Assembly (NCBI GenBank): GCA_003963115.1
Contig: RXJQ01000025.1
Location: forward strand, 62,001 to 126,000
Reading direction: 5' to 3'
DNA length: 64,000 bases
Source of the DNA: Burkholderiales bacterium
GTDB taxonomy: Bacteria; Pseudomonadota; Gammaproteobacteria; Burkholderiales; Burkholderiaceae_C
This document shows, piece by piece, positions 26,578 to 35,869 of the stretch. The translations under genes were made by a program, and so were the position numbers. The first letter of the stretch is position 1. Each line of letters starts with the position of its first letter. Under the pieces are notes generated by a model, which was given only the letters and a program-made list of their open reading frames with translations, made no database searches and was not told where the DNA came from.

Positions 26578-28293
26578 ATGTCCCGTTCAGCCCAATCTCT
26601 CATCCCCCTGGCCCTGATCGTGACGGTGCTTCCCTGGCAGGTGGCACAGGCCCAACTCGCGGCGGCCGCCCCCACCCCGCGCGCGGGCGACATCCTGCGC
26701 GACGAATCGCCTACGCGGCCGGCCATGCCTGCTTTGCCTAATGTGGCGCCGCTGGACGCCAGCGGCCATGTGGACGAGGCCCCGGCCGCCAGCTTCGTGC
26801 TGCGCCGCTTTGAGGTGCACGGCGTCACGGCCTTTCGACCCCAGCAGATCTCGGCCCTGGCCGAGCCCTACATCGGCAAGACCTTGAGCGAAGACGACCT
26901 GGCCCAGCTGATCGGGGCCTTGCGCAAGCGCTATGAAGACGAAGGCCTGGGTCTGGCCTCGATCGGTTTCCCGACGCAGGACGTGAGCCAGGGCGTGCTC
27001 AAGGTCGACGTGATCGAGCCCAAGCTCGGTCGCGTGCAGGTCCCGCTGGGCAAGGATGCCCCCGTGAGCGAGGAGCGCGTCAAGGGCTTGATGAACTCCT
27101 TCTGCCTGCATGCGGGCGGCCTGCTCAACACGCAGTCGCTGGAGCGCGTGATGTTCGCGCTCAACGACAGCCCTGGCGTGCAGGCCAAGGCCTCGCTCTC
27201 GCCCTCGGGTGACGAGGCCGTCTACAACCTGTCCATCCAGGTGACGCCGCGTCGCGGCTGGGATGCTTCCGTGGCGGTGGACAACCATGGTGCGAGCTAT
27301 GCGGGCCGCTGGCGCGCCACGGGTCTGTATCGTCTGAACAACCCCCTGCGCATCGGCGACAACCTGGACTTGCAAGCCATCCGCTCTTCCTCCGGAGGTG
27401 TCAGCGTGGGCCGCATCGCTTACGAGCTGCCAGTGGGCTACTCGCCCGCGCGCCTGTCGCTGGCCTATGCCCAGGTCGACTACGCGCTGGGTCGTCAGTT
27501 CGCCGATCTCAACCCCAATGGCACGGCCTATGTGGGCGAGGCCAACCTCAGCGTCCCGCTGGTGCGTTCGCGCAGCCGCACGGTCATGGCCCGCGTCGGC
27601 TACGAAGAGAAGTTCCTGCGTGATCACCTGACCGTGCCCGTCACGGGCGAGGTGACCTACGCCAAGCACATCCGTGCATCGGTGGCGGGCTTGAACATGG
27701 AGTCGCGTGACACCTGGCTGGGTGGTGGCTTCAACGGGGCCTCGGCCCAATTCCACTGGGGCCGCCTGCGCCTCGATTCGGTGGACGATCAGGACGACGA
27801 TGCCGCACGCGGCAGCTTTGGCCACGCAGGCACCTTTGGCAAGGTGGAGCTGCAGTACTCACGTCTGCAATCTGTGAGTCGCACAGTCTCGCTTTATGCC
27901 AATGCCAGCCAGCAACTGGCCTCGCGCAACCTGGACCCAGCCGAGAAGATGTCCCTTGGCGGGCCGCGCGGCGTGCGCGCCTATCCGTCGGCTGAAGGCG
28001 CGTCGGACGAGGCGACCTTGTTCACCAGCGAGCTGCGCCTGTGGCTCAACCGGAACTGGACCGCCTTCGCCTTGTACGACTGGGCCAAGGGCCGTCGCGA
28101 GCGCGACACCTCGCCAGCCAATTTCGATACCAACGACCTGATGCTGCATGGCGCCGGCCTGGGCCTGGTGGCCAGCTACCCCGACTGGGTCACGCTCAAG
28201 GCCACGGTGGCCTGGCGTGGCAAGCGCCCGGTCGAGACCGAGCCGGGCAACGACAAGGTGCGCGTGTTCGTGCAGGCCCAGCACTCCTTCTGA
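26578..28293 (+). CDS. TpsB-type outer-membrane transporter (ShlB/FhaC/HecB family)
   Basis: 571-residue Omp85-like pore of a two-partner secretion system. A signal peptide ends near AQAQ, a Pro-rich linker follows, a POTRA domain starts FEVHGVTAFRPQQISAL at about 78, and the ShlB-type barrel fills the rest. GGPRGVRAYP near 460 is the conserved loop motif in the pore, and the final residue is Phe (VQAQHSF). It would recognise the TPS domain of the exoprotein encoded next. It is spaced 1 base from the CHAT gene and 15 bases from the TpsA gene. Confidence 0.92.
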   Translation: MSRSAQSLIPLALIVTVLPWQVAQAQLAAAAPTPRAGDILRDESPTRPAMPALPNVAPLDASGHVDEAPAASFVLRRFEVHGVTAFRPQQISALAEPYIGKTLSEDDLAQLIGALRKRYEDEGLGLASIGFPTQDVSQGVLKVDVIEPKLGRVQVPLGKDAPVSEERVKGLMNSFCLHAGGLLNTQSLERVMFALNDSPGVQAKASLSPSGDEAVYNLSIQVTPRRGWDASVAVDNHGASYAGRWRATGLYRLNNPLRIGDNLDLQAIRSSSGGVSVGRIAYELPVGYSPARLSLAYAQVDYALGRQFADLNPNGTAYVGEANLSVPLVRSRSRTVMARVGYEEKFLRDHLTVPVTGEVTYAKHIRASVAGLNMESRDTWLGGGFNGASAQFHWGRLRLDSVDDQDDDAARGSFGHAGTFGKVELQYSRLQSVSRTVSLYANASQQLASRNLDPAEKMSLGGPRGVRAYPSAEGASDEATLFTSELRLWLNRNWTAFALYDWAKGRRERDTSPANFDTNDLMLHGAGLGLVASYPDWVTLKATVAWRGKRPVETEPGNDKVRVFVQAQHSF

Positions 28294-28308
28294 TTCAAGA
28301 GGCTCGTG

Positions 28309-31300
28309 ATGCAGACTTCTTTCGCTTCTCGACGCCGCCGTGGCCATGTGGCCCGTGTGCGTCCTCTCGTGCTGGCCTTGCTGGCTGCTGGTTGTGTCTC
28401 TGTGTCAGCCGGACCATTGAACGTCAGGTCGATAGCGGACACGACCCTTCCCGATTTCTCGGTTGACAAGGGTGCCAAGCTGATCGGCAACTTCAAGATT
28501 GCCGACCCGGTCATCACGGCGACGTCTGCCAAGCAGTCGATCGAACAACTTAGCGACAAAGGCCTCATTGAAGTTCGTAGCAGCAGCGCCATCGTCGATG
28601 GCCAGATACAAACCCAGACGCAAAGCCTGAGTGTGGGGCGTACTGCATGGGTCGATGTCACCGCGCCAACGGCCAACTCCGTGACCGTGTTCAGAAGCAT
28701 GGGCATGGACACCAGCTACCTCAACGGCAAGATCACCGCCAACGACCGCCTGTTCATCATCAACCCCAATGGCATCTCCGTGGGCTCGGGTGCCAGCATC
28801 AGCGCGTCCAGCCTGGTCATGTCGGCGCTGGACCTGGATCCCGCCTACACGGACAACGATTACGCCAAGCTGTTCAGTGACACGCATGTGGTCTTCGCAT
28901 CGGGCGCATCAAGCAACGTCTATGGTGGAGGTTATGGCAGCCCGGTGGTGGAAATCGCCAAAGGCGCGACGCTGACGGCCACCGATGGAGGCGGAGTCAT
29001 GCTGATCGGCGACCAGGGCGTGCGCAACCAGGGCGCGATCTCGGTCGGCTTGGGTGGCGACATCTCGCTCGTGGCGGCGGGCAACGTCGAAGTCGAAATA
29101 GGCGACAGTGGCTTCATCAAGCTGGTGGCCGCCACGGCGCCCACCTTGCCCGGTGGCTATGCCGACACCACCGGCCGCAGCATCATCAACACCGGCACGC
29201 TGGACGCCCCCAACGGCACGATCACCTTGCAGACCGTTGGTTATGGCTTTGGCGACAACGTGTTTGGCACGGATCCGACTGGCTTGAGCGGGCTGGTCAG
29301 CGAGGGCATTCCCACGGGCGTGTTCAATGCCGGCGCCATCACAGCCAACGGCGTGGATGGCGGCCAGGGCAAGGTGACGCTGAAGGCCGAAGGTCAGAAC
29401 GCCATGGTGCTGAACTCCGGTACCGTCGACGTGAGCGCGAAGGATGCCCGGTCGGCAGCGGGCAGCATCCTGCTGTCGGCCCAAACCGTGGTGGTCGGCA
29501 ATCAGAACGATGCCACGGCATCCCTGCTGGCAGAAGGTCCGGCCGGCGGCGGCAGCATCACGATCAACAACGCGACGGTCACTGGTGGCGAGTCGTTCAG
29601 TCAGATCCAGGTACTGCCCAGCGCCACGCTGTCAGTGGATGCCACTGACACGGGCAATGGCGGCAGCATCAAGCTGTCGACATTTGATGGGCTTGACATC
29701 AAGACCATCGAGAACGGTGGCAACCGTGGCGAGCTGCGCGTCTATGGCACTTTGCAGGCGCGTGGGGGCCTCAACGGTGGCAGTGGCGGCAGCGTGGAAA
29801 CCTCCGGCAGTTACGTGAACGTCCACGATGTCAACCTGGGCCGGGCCAGCATCCTCGTCGGAGCGCGCGCGACCGGTGCTGCCGGTGGCGTCTGGACTTT
29901 GTATTCGCCCACGCTGACCATTGGTTCGGCCGTGCCCAGTCAGGCGGATGGCACCCATCAGTCCGACACCTACGTCACGGCCGACGACATCAATGCGGTG
30001 CTCAACAGCGGTGGCAGCGTGGGTATCTCCACCAACTACCAGAACCTGAGCCAGGTAAGCAGCGGGCCTTTGACAATCGAGTCGGGCACGCAGATCCTGC
30101 AAAGCGCCGGGCCGGGCGGCAACAGCCTGTACCTGGCGTCCGGCAGTGACCTGATCATGAACAGCGGCGCGTCGATCCAGTCGACCTCGGGCACTTTGGG
30201 CATCTCCCTGGTGGCCGATGCCTATGGCGTGGGTCAGGGCAGCCTGATCGTGGGTGGCAGTGGCCAGATCGTCACGCCCTTGTCCATCAACAGGCAGGCC
30301 CTGTCCCTGGCCGCGCCGGAAGGCGGTGTGGCCATCGCGACCAACGGCGCGAATCTGAACCTGACGGGCGCGGTGGTGGTGCCGGCAGGTGGCGCACAGT
30401 CCGTCAATGACAACCCAGGTGTGCTCATCAATGGCGCTGCCATCAGCACCGTGGGCAGCACGCGGCGGGGCGACGTCTTCGTCAAGGGCGCAGGGGGTGT
30501 GGCTGGCGACAGCGTCAATGCGGATGCCACCGTGCCCGTACCAGGCCAGATCGGCGTGATTATCGGCGGCGGCACCACCATCCAAGCGGGCAACGTCAAC
30601 ATCCTGGGCAACAGCACATCCGTGGCGGGTGTGAGCCTGAACAACACCACGATCAGCACGGACAAGGGCGTCATCGACATCCGCGGTGTGTCGCAAGGTG
30701 GCACCGTCTTGCCGGGCAAGGAGCAGCCCATCGGTGTCGACATCGGGTCGAGTGTGGTGCTCAACGCAGGCCAGGGTTATGTGCGCATCCTGGGGCGCGG
30801 CGTGCGTGACGCTGCGGCCAACCCTGCAGTCTTGCCCGACGCCTACGGTGTGCGGATCAACGACCTGACCATCACCACCAGCGGCGCCAACCCAGGACAG
30901 CAGATCACGATCGTCGGGCAGTCGGGCGGGTCGGCGGGCGCCGGCATCCAGGTCGATAAGGACAACCCTGGCATCCGGGTGTTTGACGTGGGCTCCAAGG
31001 GCAGCGACTTGCTGGCCTCGACCGCCGATCTGGTGATCGGTGCCAGCGCAGATGCGAACGCCCCTCAGGCCCTGAACCTGGGCACCCCCACCTTCTTCAC
31101 CAATGGCCGCATCAATTTCAGGCCGGCTGGCGTGGGTGCTGATGGCACGTTGACGGAGTCGCCCGGCACGGCCATTCGCGTGGGGAATACGGCCGGTGCC
31201 ATCGCGACCAACTTCATTGTCCAGCCAGGCTGGTTCAATGCGGCGGTCAATCCCGGCATTTCATCGGGTTCACTCACCGTGATCGGCTCTGACATCCAGA

Positions 31301-31974
31301 CCGGCCAGATCAGTGTGGAAGCGGGCGCGCTCAATGGCGCTGGCACCGTGACCTTGCAGAACCAGGGCACGGGTTCGGGCGGGATCGACCTGGGCGCGCA
31401 GACGCAGGCCAATCCGGCACTCAACCTGGGGCTGGCCACAGCAGGCAACATCACGCAAAGCGGGCCACTCAATGTGGCCAGCCTGAAGGTGATTGCCGCG
31501 CCCGATGCCACCGTCACGCTCAATGACCCGGGCAACAAGATCGCCAGCGCCATCTACGACAACAGCGTGCTGGCGCCGAAGATCAATGCGCAAGCCTTGC
31601 CGCAGTCCACGACCCAGGCTGAGGCCATTGGCTACAGCGTGAACGCGGATACGCCGGAAAACAGCACGTTCAGGCCGCTGAGCATCAACTTCACGTTCTC
31701 GGCCAATGAGGGCCGCATTTACGTCCCACCCGAAGACCGACCCAAGCTCCCCTTCGAGTCCGTCGATGCGCTCAACGAGTTGCGCACCGATGTCTACCTG
31801 CACGGCCAGTTCTCACGTCCGCAGCTGTGTACGCCCACCAACACGGCAGGCACGCCCACGTCGGATGTGGCCGAGGTCGATCCGCTGTCGCTGGAATGGA
31901 CCAAGGTGCGCCGTGGTGCGCAACTGACGAACTGCTCGGGCGTGCAGGCGGAGGGCAGTTGCTCGGCCTTCTGA
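28309..31974 (+). CDS. TpsA-type exoprotein with filamentous-haemagglutinin N-terminal domain
   Basis: 1221-residue secreted protein, from ATG 28309 with AAGAGG just before; a GTG one codon earlier is also possible. The signal peptide is followed by a TPS secretion domain at about 40-260, seen in VFRSMGMDTSYLNGKI and RLFIINPNGISVGSGASI (the NPNGI motif). The remainder is Gly/Ala/Thr/Asn-rich beta-helix repeats, then a more ordinary C-terminal segment with Pro-rich DRPKLPFES and three Cys residues near the end. It should be exported through the neighbouring TpsB. Whether it is released or stays on the surface, and what it binds, cannot be told. Confidence 0.9.
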   Translation: MQTSFASRRRRGHVARVRPLVLALLAAGCVSVSAGPLNVRSIADTTLPDFSVDKGAKLIGNFKIADPVITATSAKQSIEQLSDKGLIEVRSSSAIVDGQIQTQTQSLSVGRTAWVDVTAPTANSVTVFRSMGMDTSYLNGKITANDRLFIINPNGISVGSGASISASSLVMSALDLDPAYTDNDYAKLFSDTHVVFASGASSNVYGGGYGSPVVEIAKGATLTATDGGGVMLIGDQGVRNQGAISVGLGGDISLVAAGNVEVEIGDSGFIKLVAATAPTLPGGYADTTGRSIINTGTLDAPNGTITLQTVGYGFGDNVFGTDPTGLSGLVSEGIPTGVFNAGAITANGVDGGQGKVTLKAEGQNAMVLNSGTVDVSAKDARSAAGSILLSAQTVVVGNQNDATASLLAEGPAGGGSITINNATVTGGESFSQIQVLPSATLSVDATDTGNGGSIKLSTFDGLDIKTIENGGNRGELRVYGTLQARGGLNGGSGGSVETSGSYVNVHDVNLGRASILVGARATGAAGGVWTLYSPTLTIGSAVPSQADGTHQSDTYVTADDINAVLNSGGSVGISTNYQNLSQVSSGPLTIESGTQILQSAGPGGNSLYLASGSDLIMNSGASIQSTSGTLGISLVADAYGVGQGSLIVGGSGQIVTPLSINRQALSLAAPEGGVAIATNGANLNLTGAVVVPAGGAQSVNDNPGVLINGAAISTVGSTRRGDVFVKGAGGVAGDSVNADATVPVPGQIGVIIGGGTTIQAGNVNILGNSTSVAGVSLNNTTISTDKGVIDIRGVSQGGTVLPGKEQPIGVDIGSSVVLNAGQGYVRILGRGVRDAAANPAVLPDAYGVRINDLTITTSGANPGQQITIVGQSGGSAGAGIQVDKDNPGIRVFDVGSKGSDLLASTADLVIGASADANAPQALNLGTPTFFTNGRINFRPAGVGADGTLTESPGTAIRVGNTAGAIATNFIVQPGWFNAAVNPGISSGSLTVIGSDIQTGQISVEAGALNGAGTVTLQNQGTGSGGIDLGAQTQANPALNLGLATAGNITQSGPLNVASLKVIAAPDATVTLNDPGNKIASAIYDNSVLAPKINAQALPQSTTQAEAIGYSVNADTPENSTFRPLSINFTFSANEGRIYVPPEDRPKLPFESVDALNELRTDVYLHGQFSRPQLCTPTNTAGTPTSDVAEVDPLSLEWTKVRRGAQLTNCSGVQAEGSCSAF

Positions 31975-32067
31975 TCACATGACTTTTGGCAGGTGTGACG
32001 ACTGTCCGGCGAACCTACAGTGCATCCCATCCTCTGATAAAGCCTTGCACAAGCGTCGGAACACACC

Positions 32068-33096
32068 ATGGCCCTGATTGATGTCGATACCCTCCTGGCA
32101 CCGGTTGGCGAAAGCGAACCCTGCGGCCCGGATCTGGAATACGACAGTGCCTTCCTGGCCCTGGAGGAAGCCTCTCGCGGCAAGGCCGAGCAGCAGTTCG
32201 GCGACACCATCATCCCCGCCGAAGACCCAGACTGGCGCAAGGTCCAGACGCTCTCCAGCGAGCTGATGACCCGCACCAAGGACGTGCGCGTGGCCGTGCA
32301 CCTGTTGCGGGCCACCACCCGCCTGCAAGGCCTGGCCGCCGCCGCCGACGGGCTGCGCCTGATCCAGGGCCTGCTGACCCAGTACTGGGATCATGTCCAC
32401 CCCAAGCTGGACGCCGACGACGACAACGACCCGACCATGCGCCTCAATGCGCTGGCCCCGCTGGTCGATGGCGCCAGCTTCCTGACCGATCTGCGCAAGT
32501 CGAGCCTGGGCGTGGGCCGCGCCAGCCTCACCGGCCGCGACATCGAGCTGGCTTCGGGCAAGGCCCAGCCCTACGAAGGCGAAAGTGTGACACCGATGGC
32601 TGGCGTCACCCAGGCCCTGCTGGACGCCGAGGCTCAGCAAGCGGGCCTGCTGGCCGCGCTGGGTGGCATGGCAGATACCGTGGCCGCCATCGATGCCCTG
32701 GTCACGGAAAAGGCCACGATCTCGGGCCCCGAGTTCCGCCCGCTGCGCCTGCTGCTGCAAACCATCAGCGACACGGCCAAGCAGGCAGCCGGTGCCAATG
32801 ACAGTGCGGACGCGGCGGTAGCCGAAGCGGGCGGCGATGGCGCCTCGGCGACAGGCGCTGGCGCCCATGTGGCTGTACCGGCTGGCGCCCTGCGCACCCG
32901 CGACGACGCCGTCCGCGCGCTGGAGAAGGTGTGCGAGTGGATCGAACTCAATGAGCCCAGCAACCCGGCGCCGCTGCTGATCCGCCGCGCGCAGCGCCTG
33001 ATGAGCAAGAACTTCATGGACATCATCCGCGACCTGGTTCCGGATGGCGTCGACACCATCGCCAAGCTGGCCGGCGTGCCCAGCGATCAGTACTGA
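32068..33096 (+). CDS. tssA: T6SS baseplate/cap protein TssA
   Basis: 342 residues with an ImpA_N domain: VGESEPCGPDLEYDSAFL at the start and the helical core YWDHVHPKLDADDDNDPTMRL. A low-complexity Ala-rich linker (about 235-270) precedes a short C-terminal region with NPAPLLIRRAQRLMSKNFMDIIRDL, the short-form ending used by many TssA proteins. TssA directs tail sheath and tube polymerisation. It opens the T6SS gene run, 93 bases after the TpsA gene and 40 before tssB. Confidence 0.93.
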   Translation: MALIDVDTLLAPVGESEPCGPDLEYDSAFLALEEASRGKAEQQFGDTIIPAEDPDWRKVQTLSSELMTRTKDVRVAVHLLRATTRLQGLAAAADGLRLIQGLLTQYWDHVHPKLDADDDNDPTMRLNALAPLVDGASFLTDLRKSSLGVGRASLTGRDIELASGKAQPYEGESVTPMAGVTQALLDAEAQQAGLLAALGGMADTVAAIDALVTEKATISGPEFRPLRLLLQTISDTAKQAAGANDSADAAVAEAGGDGASATGAGAHVAVPAGALRTRDDAVRALEKVCEWIELNEPSNPAPLLIRRAQRLMSKNFMDIIRDLVPDGVDTIAKLAGVPSDQY

Positions 33097-33136
33097 TTCT
33101 CAACGCCATTGAAACCCAACGACCCAGGAGCGAAGC

Positions 33137-33640
33137 ATGGCCACCAGTAGTCAAAAATTCATTGCCCGCAACCGCGCGCCCCGCGTTCAGATCGAGTATG
33201 ACGTCGAGCTCTATGGCGCAGAAAAAAAGGTGCAGCTGCCCTTCGTGATGGGCGTGCTGTCCGACCTGTCTGGCAAGCCCACCGAGGCCCTGCCGCCCGT
33301 GGCCGATCGCAAGTTCCTGGACTTCGACGTCGACAACTTCGACGCCCGCATGAAGTCGATGAAGCCCCGCGTCGCCTTCCAGGTGCCCAACAGCCTGACT
33401 GGCGAGGGCAACCTGGCGATCGACCTGACCTTCGAGAGCATGGACGACTTCTCGCCGGCTGTCGTGGCCGCCAAGGTCGACGGCCTCAAGCAGCTGCTTG
33501 CCGCCCGTCAGCAGCTGGCCAACCTGGTCACCTATATGGACGGCAAGACCGGTGCGGAAGAGCTGCTGGCCAAGGTCCTCAAGGACGAGGCGCTGCTCAA
33601 TTCCCTGGCCGCCGCCAAGAAGCCCGAGGCCGCTGAGTAA
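33137..33640 (+). CDS. tssB: T6SS contractile sheath small subunit TssB
   Basis: 167 residues of the VipA/TssB family. The conserved patches are IARNRAPRVQIEYDV at the start and LPFVMGVLSDLSGK, and the C-terminal helix includes LLAKVLKDEALLNSLAAAK. Together with TssC it builds the sheath whose contraction drives secretion. It has AGGAG six bases before the ATG and is 23 bases upstream of tssC. Confidence 0.96.
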   Translation: MATSSQKFIARNRAPRVQIEYDVELYGAEKKVQLPFVMGVLSDLSGKPTEALPPVADRKFLDFDVDNFDARMKSMKPRVAFQVPNSLTGEGNLAIDLTFESMDDFSPAVVAAKVDGLKQLLAARQQLANLVTYMDGKTGAEELLAKVLKDEALLNSLAAAKKPEAAE

Positions 33641-33663
33641 GTCCAAGACAAGGAGAAGACGAC

Positions 33664-35157
33664 ATGTCCGAAGCACAAGCTCAAAGCGCGGCCCTGCAGG
33701 GCGTCCAGTACGAAGGTGGCGACTTTGCCGCCTTGCTGAACAAGGAGTTCAAGCCCCAGAACGACAACGCCAAGTCGGCAGTCGAAGAGGCGGTGCTGAC
33801 CCTGGCCCAGCAAGCCCTGTCGCAGACCAAGCTGATCAGCAGCGACGTCATCGGCTCCATCGAGGCCATGATCGCCGCGCTGGACGCCAAGATGTCCGAG
33901 CAGGTCAACAAGATCCTGCACCATCCTGAATTCCAGCAGCTGGAGAGCGCCTGGCGCGGTCTGAGCTACCTGGTCAACAACACCGAAACCGACGAGATGC
34001 TGAAGATCCGTGTCTTCAACATCTCCAAGAACGAAGTGGGCAAGACCTTGAAGAAGTTCAAGGGCACGGCCTGGGACCAAAGCCCGCTGTTCAAAAAGGT
34101 CTACGAAGAGGAATACGGCCAGTTCGGTGGCGAGCCTTTCGGTTGCCTGGTGGGTGACTACTACTTTGACCACACCCCGCCCGACGTCGAGTGGCTGGGC
34201 GAAATGTCCAAGGTCTGTGCTGCGGCGCACACGCCCTTCATCGCCGCCCCTGGCCCCGGCCTGATGGGCATGGAGTCCTGGCAGGAGCTGGCCAACCCGC
34301 GTGACCTGACCAAGATCTTCACCACGCCCGAGTACGCCGCCTGGCGCTCGCTGCGTGAGTCGGACGACGCGCGCTACATCGGCCTGGCCATGCCGCGCTT
34401 CCTGGCTCGCCAGCCCTATGGTGCCAAGACCAACCCGGTCGAAGCCTTCGACTTCGAAGAAGACACCGTCGGCTCCGACCACAACAAGTACGCCTGGGCC
34501 AACTCGGCGTATGCCATGGCCGTCAACATCAACCGCTCGTTCAAGATGTATGGCTGGTGCTCGCGTATCCGCGGCATCGAGTCTGGCGGTGCGGTCGAAG
34601 GCCTGCCCACGCACACCTTCCCGACCGATGATGGTGGCGTCGACATGAAGTGCCCGACCGAGATCGCCATCAGCGACCGTCGCGAGGCCGAGCTGGCCAA
34701 GAACGGCTTCATGCCCCTGGTGCACAAGAAAAACTCGGACTTCGCCGCTTTCATCGGTGCCCAGTCGCTGCAAAAGCCGGCCGAGTACGACGACCCCGAC
34801 GCCACGGCCAACGCCAACCTGGCCGCGCGCCTGCCCTACCTGTTTGCCACCTGCCGCTTCGCCCACTACCTCAAGTGCATCGTGCGCGACAAGATCGGCT
34901 CCTTCAAGGAGCGCGGCGAAGTCCAGCGCTGGCTGCAGGACTGGATCATGAATTACGTGGACGGCGACCCCGCCCACTCGTCCGAGGAAACCAAGGCCCG
35001 TCGTCCGCTGGCTGCCGCAGAGGTGGTCGTGGAAGAGGTCGAGGGCAACCCCGGTTACTACACATCGAAGTTCTTCCTGCGCCCGCATTACCAGCTGGAA
35101 GGGCTGACCGTGTCGCTGCGTCTGGTTTCGAAACTGCCTTCTCAGAAGGCGGCCTGA
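33664..35157 (+). CDS. tssC: T6SS contractile sheath large subunit TssC
   Basis: 497 residues, standard for VipB/TssC. Diagnostic stretches include WRGLSYLVNNTETDEMLKIR, the EYGQFGGEPFGCLVGDYYFDH region and the C-terminal FFLRPHYQLEGLTVSLRLVS. It forms the outer sheath with TssB and is the substrate disassembled by ClpV. AAGGAG lies nine bases before the ATG. The 181-base gap to hcp holds two hairpins described separately. Confidence 0.97.
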   Translation: MSEAQAQSAALQGVQYEGGDFAALLNKEFKPQNDNAKSAVEEAVLTLAQQALSQTKLISSDVIGSIEAMIAALDAKMSEQVNKILHHPEFQQLESAWRGLSYLVNNTETDEMLKIRVFNISKNEVGKTLKKFKGTAWDQSPLFKKVYEEEYGQFGGEPFGCLVGDYYFDHTPPDVEWLGEMSKVCAAAHTPFIAAPGPGLMGMESWQELANPRDLTKIFTTPEYAAWRSLRESDDARYIGLAMPRFLARQPYGAKTNPVEAFDFEEDTVGSDHNKYAWANSAYAMAVNINRSFKMYGWCSRIRGIESGGAVEGLPTHTFPTDDGGVDMKCPTEIAISDRREAELAKNGFMPLVHKKNSDFAAFIGAQSLQKPAEYDDPDATANANLAARLPYLFATCRFAHYLKCIVRDKIGSFKERGEVQRWLQDWIMNYVDGDPAHSSEETKARRPLAAAEVVVEEVEGNPGYYTSKFFLRPHYQLEGLTVSLRLVSKLPSQKAA

Positions 35158-35172
35158 TCAGGTTGGCCACCT

Positions 35173-35203
35173 GATCTAGACGCCAAAAACAAAGCGTTAG
35201 ATC
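35173..35203 (+). promoter_or_regulatory. Hairpin 1 in the tssC-hcp gap
   Basis: GATCTA plus CGC (35173-35183, with a two-base bulge) pair with GCG plus TAGATC (35194-35203, with a one-base bulge) around an A-rich loop. No T run follows, so it does not look like a terminator. Confidence 0.45.
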
Positions 35204-35217
35204 TGTAGCGTTCCATC

Positions 35218-35237
35218 GGGCCTGCGCAAGCGGGCCC
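35218..35237 (+). promoter_or_regulatory. Hairpin 2 with GCAA tetraloop in the tssC-hcp gap
   Basis: GGGCCTGC and GCGGGCCC form an eight-pair stem (one G-U) closed by the GNRA-type loop GCAA. No T tract follows. It could protect a processed hcp transcript or pause transcription between the sheath and tube genes. Confidence 0.5.
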
Positions 35238-35338
35238 AGCTTCAACACGCCGGTGGTGTGGGGGGTGACCCGCGCTTGCACCAATTCCCCGGCTCCCTTT
35301 TTTCAACCCGGGTCGCTTTAACCAAATGGAGAAGCATC

Positions 35339-35824
35339 ATGGCAGTGGACATGTTCATCAAGATCGGTGACATCAAGGGCGAGTCGAAAGACGAAAAGCA
35401 TGCCGACGAAGTCGACGTGCTGGCCTGGAGCTGGGGTCTGTCCCAGTCCGGTACCGCGCACTCAGGCACGGGCGCCGGCGCCGGCAAGGTCAACGTGCAA
35501 GACCTCTCGCTGACCAAGTGGGTGGATTCCAGCTCGACCGCCCTGATCGTGGCCGCCTGCAAGGGCACCCACATCAAGGAAGCCAAGCTGACCGTCCGCA
35601 AGGCCGGCGACAAGCCCCTGGAGTACATCAAGATCACCCTGACCGACGTGCTCGTGTCGTCGGTGCAGACGGGCGGCTCGGGCGGCGAAGACCGTCTGAC
35701 CGAGAACGTCGTGCTGAACTTCGCCAAGTTCAAGGTCGAGTACACCATCCAGACCAAGGAAGGCGGCGCCGGCGCCACATCCACGGCTGCATGGGACATC
35801 CCCGCCAACAAGCCGCAAGGCTGA
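35339..35824 (+). CDS. hcp: T6SS tube protein Hcp
   Basis: 161 residues from ATG 35339, which has GGAGAAG upstream; the longer open frame before it is not Hcp-like. AVDMFIKIGDIKGESKDEKH at the start, VLAWSWGL, and KAKLTVRKAG-type strands (EAKLTVRKAGDKPLEYIKI) are typical Hcp. It forms the hexameric tube and is the main secreted protein of the system. A second, divergent Hcp gene follows 45 bases on. The long leader with two hairpins may allow strong separate expression. Confidence 0.94.
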   Translation: MAVDMFIKIGDIKGESKDEKHADEVDVLAWSWGLSQSGTAHSGTGAGAGKVNVQDLSLTKWVDSSSTALIVAACKGTHIKEAKLTVRKAGDKPLEYIKITLTDVLVSSVQTGGSGGEDRLTENVVLNFAKFKVEYTIQTKEGGAGATSTAAWDIPANKPQG

Positions 35825-35869
35825 TCGGTCGTCTGATCGACCGATTCACGAAGCAGGCAGGAGACCACC

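Noticed and set aside
31975-32067. Sigma-54 promoter before tssA (TGGCA near 31987)
   Set aside because: The -12 element does not fall at the required spacing.
35218-35237. Rho-independent terminator between tssC and hcp
   Set aside because: A good stem but no T tract follows, so kept as a hairpin of unknown role.
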